Source: Methanobacteriota archaeon (GTDB lineage: Archaea; Thermoplasmatota; Poseidoniia; Poseidoniales; Poseidoniaceae). From it: 43,634 nt of DNA. How positions within the stretch are numbered: position 1 is the first letter of the stretch; the number at the start of each line of letters is the position of its first letter. The DNA lies in NCBI GenBank assembly GCA_004195515.1, contig PSPR01000024.1, positions 1 through 43,634 of the forward strand. Direction: 5' to 3'. Both the position numbers and the translations under genes were made by a program. The notes under the pieces are model-generated. The model was not told where the DNA came from. It did not search any database and worked only from the letters and a program-made list of their open reading frames with translations. Shown here piece by piece: positions 26,501-33,646 of this stretch.

Positions 26501-27016
26501 AATATTTGCAATTGTAAAATGACGAGATAGATCATTATTTGCATTATTGTCATCGCCATTAGCATTTGAAACCGAGATTTGAAGAGTATGATTGCCGGCA
26601 TAGGTCGGGGTCCAAGGGACCATAATCGAGCCAGCGGAAGCTCCTGAAATCGGTGTCATGGAACTTGTAAAATTTAATAATTCGAAATGGGTATATTCAT
26701 TATGTAAAATCAAGAGGTCAAAAGTAATAAATCCTGATTGAACCGAACCCAAATTATTCACGATAATATCTATTTCCAGGGGTACACCAAGAACCCCATC
26801 GGTGACATATAATAGTTCAGGCCTATTGAAATTGGAAATGGGATAATTGGATGAAAACATCTGATATAAACTCTGATTGGTTGAATCAGCATATGTAATA
26901 TCGATATCACCAACCTCCAAATCAATATTGACTGCACGACCTTGAGTTGCCTGAGCCATAGGCAATAGAGTCGGCAAAACCAGTACGGCCAAACAAAGGA
27001 TAGTAAGGGTTCGCAT
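23564..27016 (-). CDS. giant secreted, C-terminally anchored beta-rich surface protein
   Basis: A protein of about 1,150 residues with a signal peptide (MRTLTILCLAVLVLPTLLPM) and repeated beta-sandwich domains typical of NPCBM-associated (NEW3) and CARDB domains. Examples are VPEITPRCAPGSTCEFPITL, ITNDGNGADTAVIDLPW and TAWNIGNAADSTIRARLEIS. A domain around residues 170-350 (SSACHVGSGSSSTYSAN, WIDDMVFIYD) looks like a carbohydrate-binding or MAM-like jelly roll. It ends with a membrane helix (VIIIVGSVLLLAVIIMVL) and a Pro/Ala/Gln-rich cytoplasmic tail. A role in adhesion or cell-surface assembly is inferred. The start is ATG 27016, with the track's 27025 as alternative. Confidence 0.8.
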   Translation of the reverse strand: MRTLTILCLAVLVLPTLLPMAQATQGRAVNIDLEVGDIDITYADSTNQSLYQMFSSNYPISNFNRPELLYVTDGVLGVPLEIDIIVNNLGSVQSGFITFDLLILHNEYTHFELLNFTSSMTPISGASAGSIMVPWTPTYAGNHTLQISVSNANGDDNNANNDLSRHFTIANIYDNCDDLSQWVTTGQFGTNSDTSISQSSACHVGSGSSSTYSANTVSTLITPIIDMTDGLANHNRAIGFSFFYTGGAGTGDELKGYVKDGAGNWDELFSVSGSIDSNFNDGVNWQTWSVAFGGRNSPLIPIQAEHLHANTQFKLEFTSDASGEDIGFWIDDMVFIYDQAARKEEFNVDIGGVSTLGGLPGDWSVTRMRATNTGNISELFTPIASGLPIGWNHYFAKENGANIGSNGIELLPGQSFDFDLRVMVDENASQGNLPVTVNLSSNTHSDIMDSLNTIIKVLPDREPDIIVPEITPRCAPGSTCEFPITLENIGEATDVFTIDVADKNIPAGWSIDLSLNQSNSVLVRTDSPVELWLTVTTPADAPADTTAEVWLTATSTNDSRRLDTEVIEVAAAMTSNAEITVDAGVESLQLIEAGDIVDVTFRIYNNASRMDIFRPQIEATTSTGWSVVLLTTPDLAINPGSSSTYSVRISAPQNAQAQDPGPMISPKALSLRSGELIIGDGWQGLRVDTLHDLKLNITLAPTILSPGSANLINILITNDGNGADTAVIDLPWVPDTWVWWALHEGSNVTDGVPLSVSYDLQNIKEIAAGEHHEITISVSPEIGDDIAPEDNSEVFEAVTEVVRSPRLDGIGQEMEIETGSIQTINATAWNIGNAADSTIRARLEISTSPPTNFVIGFLSSSTGASVEAGVWINLNLGPTESIDLIAEILVNEETALNTRISVKIELEGGSDEIGRPILHTLDSMLMVTKRRAVNLGEISPLEGELDSGSAGILWVNLSSTSTQSETISINASAPEGWGVLCDGNAIHLEPITVELETGHLNPQKYNIRCEIMRQTGEHDGKVEIFITNADGTLNQTISSQLSWSQPPVEEGIISTNQVIIIVGSVLLLAVIIMVLRRRNGDEEDEVEPVQLTQAAPTQVPATTAFAGPPSTTQPVVQAPAPAMSEYEQQVAEYNRKLAEYETWQAAQGSQ

Positions 27017-27068
27017 GTTGCTCAAATTGGCCTACAATAGTCAAAGGATATGAATCCTTCATCTAAAT

Positions 27069-27875
27069 CTAATTTTCTTCATCGAGTACTGATTGGGCCT
27101 TTTCCAATGCCAAATCGACTCTTTTCTGTTTTGCTCTTGCAGCAAAATAAACCGTGAATGAAGGAATTAAGACCATGCTAAAACAGCCTATAACAGCAGC
27201 CAATGCCCACATCATCTCGGTTGCTGCATCGATTTGGAATAGTGCTACTGAATCATATTGTTCATTAGTAATCTCCAATATTACGAGTGGAGTTGTGGTT
27301 CTATTACCTTGCTCAATAACTGTTATTTGAACGCTAGTCGGTTTGTGTTCTCTCGAGATAATGTCTTGTGCCTTCTCTTGGGCCTCAGCCAAGGATTTAG
27401 CAAATACAGTTCCTTTTCCCCTCAATGCCGGATTGGGGTTGGACAGTAAAATAATTTCAACAGAGCCATCTTCTTCAATCCCATAATGACTGGTTTTGTT
27501 CAAGCAAAACTCGGCACAAGAAAACCGATCAGCATCAGGATTCCCTAAATCTGGGTGACTGAACAAGCCACCAGCATTCGAGATTCTCACTTCGGCATTA
27601 TTTGATAAATGGCTCACGGAAAGATTGACCCAACTCAAATTTTCAGAAATCATTTCGCCACGCCATAACCAAGTGGTCGTATTTTCCGCTTCATCATAAA
27701 ATGGTTCGGCATCACCCAAGAATACCTCTGAGCGATTTGCCTTCGAATCATAAATATAGTAATCAGGGCTGATGGTTGCACCGTAAACAGCGTAACTGAG
27801 GAGCACGATAAGGGTTAATCCCAATCCGATTAATGTTCGCAATAGGTTCGGGTTCTGAGCCAATGCCTTGCGCAT
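27069..27875 (-). CDS. membrane protein with extracytoplasmic domain, two helices
   Basis: Unknown family. An N-terminal helix (LLRTLIGLGLTLIVLLSYAV) leads to an outside domain of about 180 residues with beta character (WLWRGEMISENLSWVNLSV, FSCAEFCLNKTSHYG). A C-terminal helix (MMWALAAVIGCFSMVLIPSF) and a short charged tail follow. The two Cys in CAEFC could form a disulfide. I place the start at ATG 27875 (MRKALAQ); the track's 27917 adds 14 residues. It lies upstream of the giant surface protein on the same strand, with about 50 bp between them, and is divergent from the ribosomal operon. Confidence 0.6.
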   Translation of the reverse strand: MRKALAQNPNLLRTLIGLGLTLIVLLSYAVYGATISPDYYIYDSKANRSEVFLGDAEPFYDEAENTTTWLWRGEMISENLSWVNLSVSHLSNNAEVRISNAGGLFSHPDLGNPDADRFSCAEFCLNKTSHYGIEEDGSVEIILLSNPNPALRGKGTVFAKSLAEAQEKAQDIISREHKPTSVQITVIEQGNRTTTPLVILEITNEQYDSVALFQIDAATEMMWALAAVIGCFSMVLIPSFTVYFAARAKQKRVDLALEKAQSVLDEEN

Positions 27876-27973
27876 ATTCTGGGCGAGAAACGAGACCTTC
27901 AAGAACCCTCCCACCACAGGGTCACAATAGCGACACGGTGTGCCGCTTTTGACCCCTGCTAAACAGTTTCATT

Positions 27974-27980
27974 GATATAG
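27974..27980 (+). promoter_or_regulatory. candidate TATA box for the ribosomal protein operon
   Basis: GATATAG lies about 37 bases before the eS19 ATG at 28014, predicting a transcript start near 28003 and a very short leader. It is the best AT-rich element in the short divergent region. Confidence 0.4.
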
Positions 27981-28013
27981 GGGTGTAAGGTCGGCAGGTT
28001 GCTTGGTGCTTCT

Positions 28014-28505
28014 ATGACGACGTTTTACGATGTCCCCGCTGGAATTCTGACTCCAGCTCTCGCTGAAAAGTTAGCTGATGTGAAAGAAATCACCATGCCA
28101 GAATGGGGTGCTTATGTCAAGACTGGCGTACACCGTGAAAAGCCTCCTAGCCAGGAAAACTGGTGGCAAATTCGATGCGCTGCTCTAATGCGCAAAGTTG
28201 CTCGTGAAGGCCCAATCGGCGTCAACGCACTAGCACAAGCATACGGTGGGCGCAAGGATAATGGATCTAATCCAAACACACCAGCAATCGCCAGCCGCAA
28301 TGTTATTCGAACTGCTCTTCAACAATTGCAAGACGCTGGCTTTGTCGATATGAAATCGACAAAAATAGTTTCTTCAGTCAATGGCGACCAAAAATTATAC
28401 GCAGGTCGAACTATTTCAGCCGCTGGCCACAAGATGCTCGACGAAGTCGCTCATTCGGTCCGTGGCGAGGCAGAAGCAGCATACCCAGGACTTGCTAAGT
28501 ACTGA
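28014..28505 (+). CDS. rps19e: 30S ribosomal protein eS19
   Basis: Small-subunit protein found only in archaea and eukaryotes. Recognised by MTTFYDVPAGILTPALAEKL and KPPSQENWWQIRCAALMRKV, then VNALAQAYGGRKDNG and AGRTISAAGHKMLDEVA. At 163 residues it is normal length. ATG 28014 is preferred over the track's 27999 from the TATA position. It leads the operon PDCD5, eL39, eL31, eS17, an unknown small gene and a SpoU methyltransferase. Confidence 0.95.
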   Translation: MTTFYDVPAGILTPALAEKLADVKEITMPEWGAYVKTGVHREKPPSQENWWQIRCAALMRKVAREGPIGVNALAQAYGGRKDNGSNPNTPAIASRNVIRTALQQLQDAGFVDMKSTKIVSSVNGDQKLYAGRTISAAGHKMLDEVAHSVRGEAEAAYPGLAKY

Positions 28506-28537
28506 TTAGAATTTAGGATGTGGAGGAAGTGAGTGCA

Positions 28538-28897
28538 ATGTCAATCTCTGGTGATGACGAGTTGGCCCAATTGCGAGAGCAGCGCCGGCTTGAACTTCAG
28601 CAACAGATTGAGCAACAAGCTACCGTACAAGCGGACGCTGAGGTCCAAGCACAACAAGATGCTCAAAATCATGCAGCGCTCGATTCTGCAATGAAAACAG
28701 TACTTACTCCTGAAGCACGCTCCCGATTGGCTAGCCTAAACTTGGTCAACCCTGATTTGACTACTAAAGTCAAATCCCATCTGGCAACACTTGCGGGTCA
28801 GAACAAGATCGCAACCCCGGTTAGTGATGAACAACTCAAGCGAATCCTTGGTGGATTGAATGAAAACCGCCGAGAGATGAGCATTCGGAGAATCTGA
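28538..28897 (+). CDS. PDCD5/TFAR19-related DNA-binding protein
   Basis: Archaeal relative of human PDCD5, a small helical protein reported to bind DNA. The N-terminus is charged and Gln-rich (DDELAQLREQRRLELQQQIE), then TVLTPEARSRLASLNLVNPD, then LKRILGGLNENRREMSIRRI. That is the family order, and the usual length is about 115-125 residues. Start ATG 28538 is taken because the track's MEEVSA overlaps a GGAGG site. In archaea it is usually found between eS19 and eL39, as here. Confidence 0.94.
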   Translation: MSISGDDELAQLREQRRLELQQQIEQQATVQADAEVQAQQDAQNHAALDSAMKTVLTPEARSRLASLNLVNPDLTTKVKSHLATLAGQNKIATPVSDEQLKRILGGLNENRREMSIRRI

Positions 28898-28908
28898 GGT
28901 GAAATATG

Positions 28909-29064
28909 ATGGCACGAAACAAGCCGGCTGCAAAGAAAATCCGCCTATTGAAGGTTGGAAAGCAAAACCGACGCGTACCTGTTTGGGTTATGCTCAAAAC
29001 AGCGCGTAATACCGTATCTCATCCAAAGCGTCACCACTGGAGACGCAGCAAATTACAGAGGTGA
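28909..29064 (+). CDS. rpl39e: 50S ribosomal protein eL39
   Basis: A 51-residue, very basic protein, too short for the ORF track. [20 protein letters not shown], then [20 protein letters not shown] and [11 protein letters not shown] match the family end to end. AGGTGA lies just upstream; ATG 28906 directly precedes ATG 28909, and the second is preferred on spacing. It sits between PDCD5 and eL31, its conserved place in archaea. Confidence 0.96.
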   Translation: MARNKPAAKKIRLLKVGKQNRRVPVWVMLKTARNTVSHPKRHHWRRSKLQR

Positions 29065-29070
29065 TTTTGA

Positions 29071-29346
29071 ATGGCACGTGGAGCAGTTAGCGAATTGATA
29101 GTTCCTTTGAGGAACGCATGGAATATTACCCGATACAAGCGTGCACCGCGCGCTGTAAAGATCATTAGAAATATGGTAGTTCAACATCTAAAGGTTACAG
29201 AGGATGAAGAAATCTGGATTGACCCCGCTGTGAACGAACACATTTGGGCTCGAGGAATTGAGAACCCACCTCGCAAGATACGCTTGCAGATCACTCGACA
29301 CGATGAACCAGATATTCCGATCGAAGTAAAATTAATGGAGGAATGA
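29071..29346 (+). CDS. rpl31e: 50S ribosomal protein eL31
   Basis: Binds near the peptide exit tunnel. VSELIVPLRNAWNITRYKRA, then PRAVKIIRNMVVQHLKVTED and IWIDPAVNEHIWARG match the family. Length is 91 residues. AGGTGA lies six bases upstream of the ATG. It follows eL39 by 6 bp. Confidence 0.96.
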   Translation: MARGAVSELIVPLRNAWNITRYKRAPRAVKIIRNMVVQHLKVTEDEEIWIDPAVNEHIWARGIENPPRKIRLQITRHDEPDIPIEVKLMEE

Positions 29347-29348
29347 AT

Positions 29349-29540
29349 ATGGGAAATATCCGTCCAACTTTTATCAAACTACGCGCAAAGATTCTATGTG
29401 AAGAGCATGGTGAAAAATTCACCGATTGTTTCGATCATAACAAGGTAATGGTCAACAAATTAAGTGATGTTGAATCGAAGAAAATCCGAAACTGGATTGC
29501 AGGATACGTCACTCGATACCGCCAACGCCGCGTTGATTAA
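29349..29540 (+). CDS. rps17e: 30S ribosomal protein eS17
   Basis: A 63-residue protein recognised by MGNIRPTFIKLRAKILCEEH, then DCFDHNKVMVNKLSDVESKK, then IRNWIAGYVTRYRQRR. This matches archaeal eS17, which in many archaea lies elsewhere in the genome. GGAGGAATGAAT precedes ATG 29349, so the track's earlier ATG is less likely. Its presence in this operon is a small difference from the common archaeal order, where eIF6 and LX usually follow eL31. Confidence 0.92.
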   Translation: MGNIRPTFIKLRAKILCEEHGEKFTDCFDHNKVMVNKLSDVESKKIRNWIAGYVTRYRQRRVD

Positions 29541-29551
29541 GGTGGTATGTT

Positions 29552-29755
29552 ATGGCGATTCGAGTCGCCTGGGACCGTAGACCTGTTAGCGTTCATGGTT
29601 CTAGAGTAAAATTGGAATTACTGATTCAACATCTTCGTAATACCCACGGTCTGCGCAAGCATTCGATAATTATGCCAGACCGTGAAAACGATGAGGAAGC
29701 GGTATTTTTCCTCTATGTCCCTTGTGACCCCCGTTGGATTACGGAGGTTGAATGA
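29552..29755 (+). CDS. conserved-looking small basic/acidic protein in the ribosomal operon
   Basis: A 67-residue protein I cannot name. It reads MAIRVAWDRRPVSVHGSRVK, then LELLIQHLRNTHGLRKHSII and AVFFLYVPCDPRWITEVE. The first part is basic and the middle acidic (PDRENDEE). It is not LX, eIF6 or any r-protein I recognise. The position, 11 bp after eS17 and overlapping the SpoU gene's start region, suggests a role linked to translation, which is inference only. Confidence 0.72.
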   Translation: MAIRVAWDRRPVSVHGSRVKLELLIQHLRNTHGLRKHSIIMPDRENDEEAVFFLYVPCDPRWITEVE

Positions 29756-30592
29756 ATGGGTGACAGACTGAACGTCGAACTCCCTAGTTCGACCTATGAC
29801 CTACAGATAATTCTTGTTGGAATAAATCACCCTGGCAACCTTGGAGCAGTTTGCCGAGCAATGCTAAATCACGGCTTCACAAATTTACGTCTTGTCGCTC
29901 CCGAATGTTCACCATTAGATGAAGAAGCAAGAAACAGAGCTAAACATTCGAGGTCAATTCTAGAACATTCAAAAACATTCGAAACATTTGAGCAATCGAT
30001 CGAGGATTGTTCTTTGGTGGTAGGAACTAGTGGAAAAAGGGAAATCGGTTCCAAAATATTGTCTCGTCATTTTGTTCTACCATGGGAATTTGCTGAAAAA
30101 ATACGAACATATCAAGGCAAAGTAGCATTGGTCTTTGGGGAAGAAGGAAAAGGATTACCCACCGATTTATTGGAAAAGTGCGATTTTCTCCTAACCTTAC
30201 CAACTTGGGATGGCTACCCGATTGCAAACCTTAGCCAAGCGGTTGGACATTGTGTTTACGAATTACATCGCGATAGAGTAATCAGTGGATTAAACGTTTT
30301 AGGAGTTGATCAAAATCGTTCTCTTGACCCAACACTACGACAAATACTTCGCCAATCATTTGATGAATTTGGTCAAGCACTCAGTATCAATAAAAGTGAA
30401 TTAGTTACTGAGGTTTTTGAGAGAATAATAATGAGATCTTTGCCCAATGACAATGAGGCTGAGCGGTTGTTAGGTGCGATAGTTGAGGCAACAACCGCAC
30501 TTCAAAAAGTCAAAGGAGACGATGATTGGCAAAGAAACCGCAGAAAGAAAATCATGCCCGCCAAGTCGCCCAAGACTTCGGAGTCTCTCTGA
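29756..30592 (+). CDS. SpoU/TrmH-family RNA 2'-O-methyltransferase (TrmJ-like)
   Basis: A SAM-dependent, trefoil-knot methyltransferase. Motif 1 is NHPGNLGAVCRAMLNHGFTN. Motif 2 (KVALVFGEEGKGLP) and motif 3 (LPTWDGYPIANLSQAVGHCV) form the knotted cofactor site. TrmJ methylates tRNA ribose at position 32, and the N-terminus and alpha-helical C-terminal tail suit that group; the target is inferred. ATG 29756 follows the upstream stop immediately (TGAATG). Its last 41 bases overlap the convergent QueD gene. Confidence 0.88.
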   Translation: MGDRLNVELPSSTYDLQIILVGINHPGNLGAVCRAMLNHGFTNLRLVAPECSPLDEEARNRAKHSRSILEHSKTFETFEQSIEDCSLVVGTSGKREIGSKILSRHFVLPWEFAEKIRTYQGKVALVFGEEGKGLPTDLLEKCDFLLTLPTWDGYPIANLSQAVGHCVYELHRDRVISGLNVLGVDQNRSLDPTLRQILRQSFDEFGQALSINKSELVTEVFERIIMRSLPNDNEAERLLGAIVEATTALQKVKGDDDWQRNRRKKIMPAKSPKTSESL

Positions 30593-31001
30593 CATTCATA
30601 GCGACCAACTTCAAGCGATTACCGTACGAAGTCTTGATATGTGGTTCGACTTGGTCGAATGCCCATTTTGCCAAATTTTCAGCGGTAGGAATGAATGGTA
30701 CCCGCACAATTCGATGATCGGGTGGTAATTGTTCAAACATTTTCAGTAACAATTCATCGTGCTCGTATACCACGAAAGCATGATCGATAATATCGTGAAC
30801 ATATTGATTTAGTATATTCGAAATATCCGAAAAATCAATCAGCATTCCCTCTTCAGAAACTCCTTTCTCGGTGACAATATCACCTTCAACTTCGGCTTCA
30901 AATCGATAGCGATGCCCGTGCATATGACGGCATTTGCTCTTATGATTAGGTACTCTATGTCCGGTGTCGGTTTCTACATATCTTCGAATTATTGTTGTCA
31001 T
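30552..31001 (-). CDS. queD: 6-carboxy-5,6,7,8-tetrahydropterin synthase
   Basis: Second enzyme of preQ0 synthesis, turning dihydroneopterin triphosphate into carboxytetrahydropterin. Zinc ligands are in DTGHRVPNHKSKCRHMHGHR, which also supplies the catalytic Cys. LIDFSDISNILNQYVHDIID, HAF and FIPTAENLAKW complete the family pattern, and the late conserved Glu is in NVRETP. ATG 31001 has GGAGG eight bases upstream. It is the last gene of the RHH-folE-queE-queC-queD run, two bases after QueC-MsrB. Confidence 0.94.
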   Translation of the reverse strand: MTTIIRRYVETDTGHRVPNHKSKCRHMHGHRYRFEAEVEGDIVTEKGVSEEGMLIDFSDISNILNQYVHDIIDHAFVVYEHDELLLKMFEQLPPDHRIVRVPFIPTAENLAKWAFDQVEPHIKTSYGNRLKLVAMNVRETPKSWATWRA

Positions 31002-31003
31002 TT

Positions 31004-32146
31004 TCATTCCTCCTCAAATTCCATCGATGCCGAGTTTATACAATATCGCTCGCCACCAAAATCTGCTGGGCCATCTTCAAAAACATGACCCAGATGAGCA
31101 TCGCAACTTGCACATTTCACTTCAACACGACTATGGCCTAGTGAATTATCTGCAATTCTTAGAATCCCAGAACTTTCATGCTCGGTATGAAACGAGGGCC
31201 AACCACAACCGGAATCATATTTTGATTTTGATTCAAATAATAAATGATCACAGCAAATGCAACGATAATTACCGTGACGTTTTTCATCCCAATACATACC
31301 GGAAAAAGCGGGCTCTGTAGCAGACTTTCTAGTAACTTGATATTGTAAATCACTCAAACGGTCAAGATATTGTTTATCTTTGTGCGAAGCTTCGGTTCTG
31401 AGAGCAGATTCCAATACATCCTCCCACGAATTTACATATTGAACCGGGTCTTTTCTTCCAATGGCATGGAAGGCTAAAATTCTCTCAACATCAGCACCGC
31501 TAGTACCACTTGAGCGACCGAACTCATCTGGATTATAGGAGGTATTTGTATTGGCAAAAACAACGTCAAAATCTAGATTTAGAGCGCCGATTGCCAACGA
31601 AGCATCTCTAAGAATTAATTCTTTATCTCCCTCGATATATGGCAAATGGAAGGATACTTTTTCAGAATCCCAATTTCCTTCGATGAATGCATGTTCTAGT
31701 GCCGAGTAAAATTCAGGTCGGCAATCGGGATAGATCGCATGATCGCCACTATGAACTCCGAGAGCGATGACGACGTTGGTGTTTTCTCTCAATGCGATTG
31801 AGAGGGCATATCCATAAAGAATCGAGGCAAAGATTGCATTTCGATTGGGTACAACGGTCGCTTTCATTTGATCTTGCTCATAATGTCCTTCAGGAATATC
31901 TTCTCCTCCTTTGAGCAATGCAGATTCAAAAATACCCATCGCACTACTCAAATCGACGATGCTATGGATTACATCGATACCATGTTGGTTGAGATACTCG
32001 ATATTTGCTTTTGCTCTCTCAAGTTCGATGTTGTGTTTTTGGCCATATTCGTAGGAGATACAATCGACCTTGTAACCATCGGCTAATAGTCGCATCAATA
32101 AACCGGTTGAATCCATTCCACCGCTTAATGCCATTACTGCTCTCAT
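31004..32146 (-). CDS. queC: QueC (7-cyano-7-deazaguanine synthase) fused to methionine sulfoxide reductase B
   Basis: One 380-residue protein with two enzymes. Residues about 1-240 are QueC: VMALSGGMDSTGLL is the ATP-pyrophosphatase loop, followed by VVPNRNAIFASILYGYALS, VHSGDHAIYPDCRPEFY and the tail SYNPDEFGRSSGTSGADVER. In QueC that tail carries four zinc cysteines (C...CxxCxxC), here Ser, Ser, Ser and Asp. Residues about 260-380 are MsrB: TEPAFSGMYWDEKRHGNYRC, KYDSGCGWPSF, CASCDAHLGHVFEDGP, and GERYCINSAS with the catalytic Cys. Its two CxxC zinc pairs and resolving Cys are intact. ATG 32146 overlaps the queE stop by one base. No internal stop or restart signal separates the halves. Confidence 0.94.
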   Translation of the reverse strand: MRAVMALSGGMDSTGLLMRLLADGYKVDCISYEYGQKHNIELERAKANIEYLNQHGIDVIHSIVDLSSAMGIFESALLKGGEDIPEGHYEQDQMKATVVPNRNAIFASILYGYALSIALRENTNVVIALGVHSGDHAIYPDCRPEFYSALEHAFIEGNWDSEKVSFHLPYIEGDKELILRDASLAIGALNLDFDVVFANTNTSYNPDEFGRSSGTSGADVERILAFHAIGRKDPVQYVNSWEDVLESALRTEASHKDKQYLDRLSDLQYQVTRKSATEPAFSGMYWDEKRHGNYRCICCDHLLFESKSKYDSGCGWPSFHTEHESSGILRIADNSLGHSRVEVKCASCDAHLGHVFEDGPADFGGERYCINSASMEFEEE

Positions 32147-32742
32147 CAAGCCACCCCCATCCATTTATGGGTCTGTAAAGACAATCGCCAACCAGGATTT
32201 TCTTTGACCAATTTTTCAACGGTTTGAAAGGACTTTCCGTTTTGTTCAACACTATCGGTTTCGATATAGCAAGGCTGAACGAAATGGTGTTCGAAACCTT
32301 GTTTTAAACTATCGTACATGGATAAATCTTGACCACAGTATACCACTTTGAGTTCATTGCCGACCGTCTGTTTTATGGCAACGCTTGGGTAGAGCTGGTC
32401 CTTGGGTGAAACGCAGATCCAATCGATAACATCAGGAACCAGGATTGTGCCATTCGTTTCGATTGAAAGATGAATATTATGCTTTTTTAACTCGGTTCCA
32501 ATTCTATTCAAATCTTGAAGACATGGCTCGCCGCCTGTAAAAATCACTCTATCACAATTAAATGACAGAACTTCAGCAATTATTGTTGAAAGTTCCATCT
32601 CTTCGAATTTCATAAAATCTGTATCGCACCATTCACATCTAAGGTTACAATTTCCAAAGCGAATAAACACATGGGGAATTCCCGCGTGAAAAGCCTCTCC
32701 TTGAACGGAATGGAAAATTTCAACGATTGGATAAGTACTCAA
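32146..32742 (-). CDS. queE: 7-carboxy-7-deazaguanine synthase (radical SAM)
   Basis: Third step of preQ0 synthesis, a radical SAM ring contraction. The cluster motif is CNLRCEWCDTDF, CxxxCxxC, preceded by FHSVQGEAFHAGIPHVFIRF. FTGGEPCLQD (the GGEP motif) and SIETNGT follow, then CVSPKDQ. At 198 residues it is a normal QueE. Its ATG overlaps the folE stop by four bases and its stop overlaps the QueC start, showing tight coupling. Confidence 0.95.
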   Translation of the reverse strand: MSTYPIVEIFHSVQGEAFHAGIPHVFIRFGNCNLRCEWCDTDFMKFEEMELSTIIAEVLSFNCDRVIFTGGEPCLQDLNRIGTELKKHNIHLSIETNGTILVPDVIDWICVSPKDQLYPSVAIKQTVGNELKVVYCGQDLSMYDSLKQGFEHHFVQPCYIETDSVEQNGKSFQTVEKLVKENPGWRLSLQTHKWMGVA

Positions 32743-33311
32743 AGATCTCGGCTCCGAATCAATTGCATTAGTTCAGTTCGCGCTTCGGATTTATCGAAAA
32801 ACACACCGCGCATTGCCGAGGTTGTCATGATACTATTCTGCTTCATCACGCCACGACATTGCATGCAACCATGGGCTGCCTCGATTATCACAGCAGCGCC
32901 AAGTGGATTGAGATGAGTTTCGATATCGTCAGCAACACTCTTTGTGATTCGTTCTTGGTTTTGCAAACGTCGAGCATGTAAGTCAACTATACGAGCTAAT
33001 TTGCTGATTCCAACAATTCGGTCTGTTGGAATGTAAGCGACATGAGCTCGACCTTTGAAAGGCTGAAGATGATGTTCACAGGTCGAATGAAATTCAATAT
33101 CTCTCAACAATACAATGCCATCATAACCTTCCCCATTGAAGGTTGATGCCAAGACTTCAGAGGATTCCTGAGTATATCCTGCAAAGATTTCATCAAAAGA
33201 GTCAATCACTCTTTTTGGAGTTTTTTCTAAGCCTTCTCTAGTTGGATTATTTTCCAAGTAATTCAGCAGAGTGAAAACAGCTTTTTCGGCTTCTTTTCTA
33301 GTAATCATCAT
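32739..33311 (-). CDS. folE: GTP cyclohydrolase I, type IA
   Basis: Makes dihydroneopterin triphosphate from GTP, the entry to preQ0 and to folate-like cofactors. Zinc ligands lie in STCEHHLQPFKGRAHVAYIP and in AAHGCMQCRGVMKQ. VGISKLARIVDLHARRLQNQ and GAAVIIEA are family core. The start is ATG 33311 (or 33308), four to seven bases after GGAGG. It overlaps the RHH stop by one base. Being in the queE-queC-queD operon argues that here it serves 7-deazaguanine synthesis. Confidence 0.96.
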   Translation of the reverse strand: MMITRKEAEKAVFTLLNYLENNPTREGLEKTPKRVIDSFDEIFAGYTQESSEVLASTFNGEGYDGIVLLRDIEFHSTCEHHLQPFKGRAHVAYIPTDRIVGISKLARIVDLHARRLQNQERITKSVADDIETHLNPLGAAVIIEAAHGCMQCRGVMKQNSIMTTSAMRGVFFDKSEARTELMQLIRSRDL

Positions 33312-33583
33312 TATTCCTCCAGACGGCCATGGCGAGCATCGATAATGTCGAGTTGGTCAAGCATCTTACGACAAGCAGTGCGAATAGCATCAGCTACTGA
33401 AATAAATTTTCCATCATCTCCAACATGGAGTTTTATGTCGTCCAGCAATTGTGCTGGCATGTCGAGGCTAACCTTTGGCATGGCCAAGGCTAAAGCCTCA
33501 ATCATATCAAGGTATTCGTATATGAATACTCTACGATTATTTGGATTTATGTGATCTCGCGATTCGAGCGCGCATTCCGCCAT
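33311..33583 (-). CDS. ribbon-helix-helix regulator heading the preQ0 operon
   Basis: The 55-60 C-terminal residues are an RHH DNA-binding fold: MPKVSLDMPAQLLDDIKLHV (beta strand and first helix), then SVADAIRTACRKMLDQLDII (second helix). The start is uncertain. The track's ATG 33583 adds a 34-residue N-terminal stretch (NNRRVFIYEYLDMIEALALA in part), while Met 33505 or 33481 would give a shorter protein closer to a bare RHH. A TATA-like AATATAAT near 33635 agrees best with the long form. It sits at the head of folE-queE-queC-queD with a one-base overlap, and palindromes lie around its promoter, so autoregulation is a reasonable inference. No metal-sensing domain like NikR is attached. Confidence 0.72.
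   Translation of the reverse strand: MAECALESRDHINPNNRRVFIYEYLDMIEALALAMPKVSLDMPAQLLDDIKLHVGDDGKFISVADAIRTACRKMLDQLDIIDARHGRLEE
33512..33529. repeat. inverted repeat GTATTC-N6-GAATAC
   Basis: Perfect six-base arms with a six-base spacer (GTATAT). It overlaps the N-terminal extension of the RHH ORF if the long form is used, or lies just upstream if translation starts at 33481. It could be an operator. Confidence 0.45.
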
Positions 33584-33613
33584 CCCATGCTTGCATACTG
33601 TCGGCTAGGTACC

Positions 33614-33628
33614 TGAAGAGTCTCTTCA
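33614..33628. repeat. palindrome TGAAGAG-T-CTCTTCA
   Basis: Perfect seven-base arms around a single T, placed between the candidate TATA box and the expected transcription start of the RHH-folE operon. A bound repressor there would block polymerase. Confidence 0.5.
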
Positions 33629-33630
33629 TG

Positions 33631-33640
33631 AATTATATTG
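33631..33640 (-). promoter_or_regulatory. candidate TATA box of the RHH-folE-queECD operon
   Basis: On the minus strand the sequence reads CAATATAATT. Its distance predicts transcription starting near 33608-33610, giving about a 25-base leader before ATG 33583. It lies between two palindromes. Confidence 0.45.
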
Positions 33641-33646
33641 TGTAGT

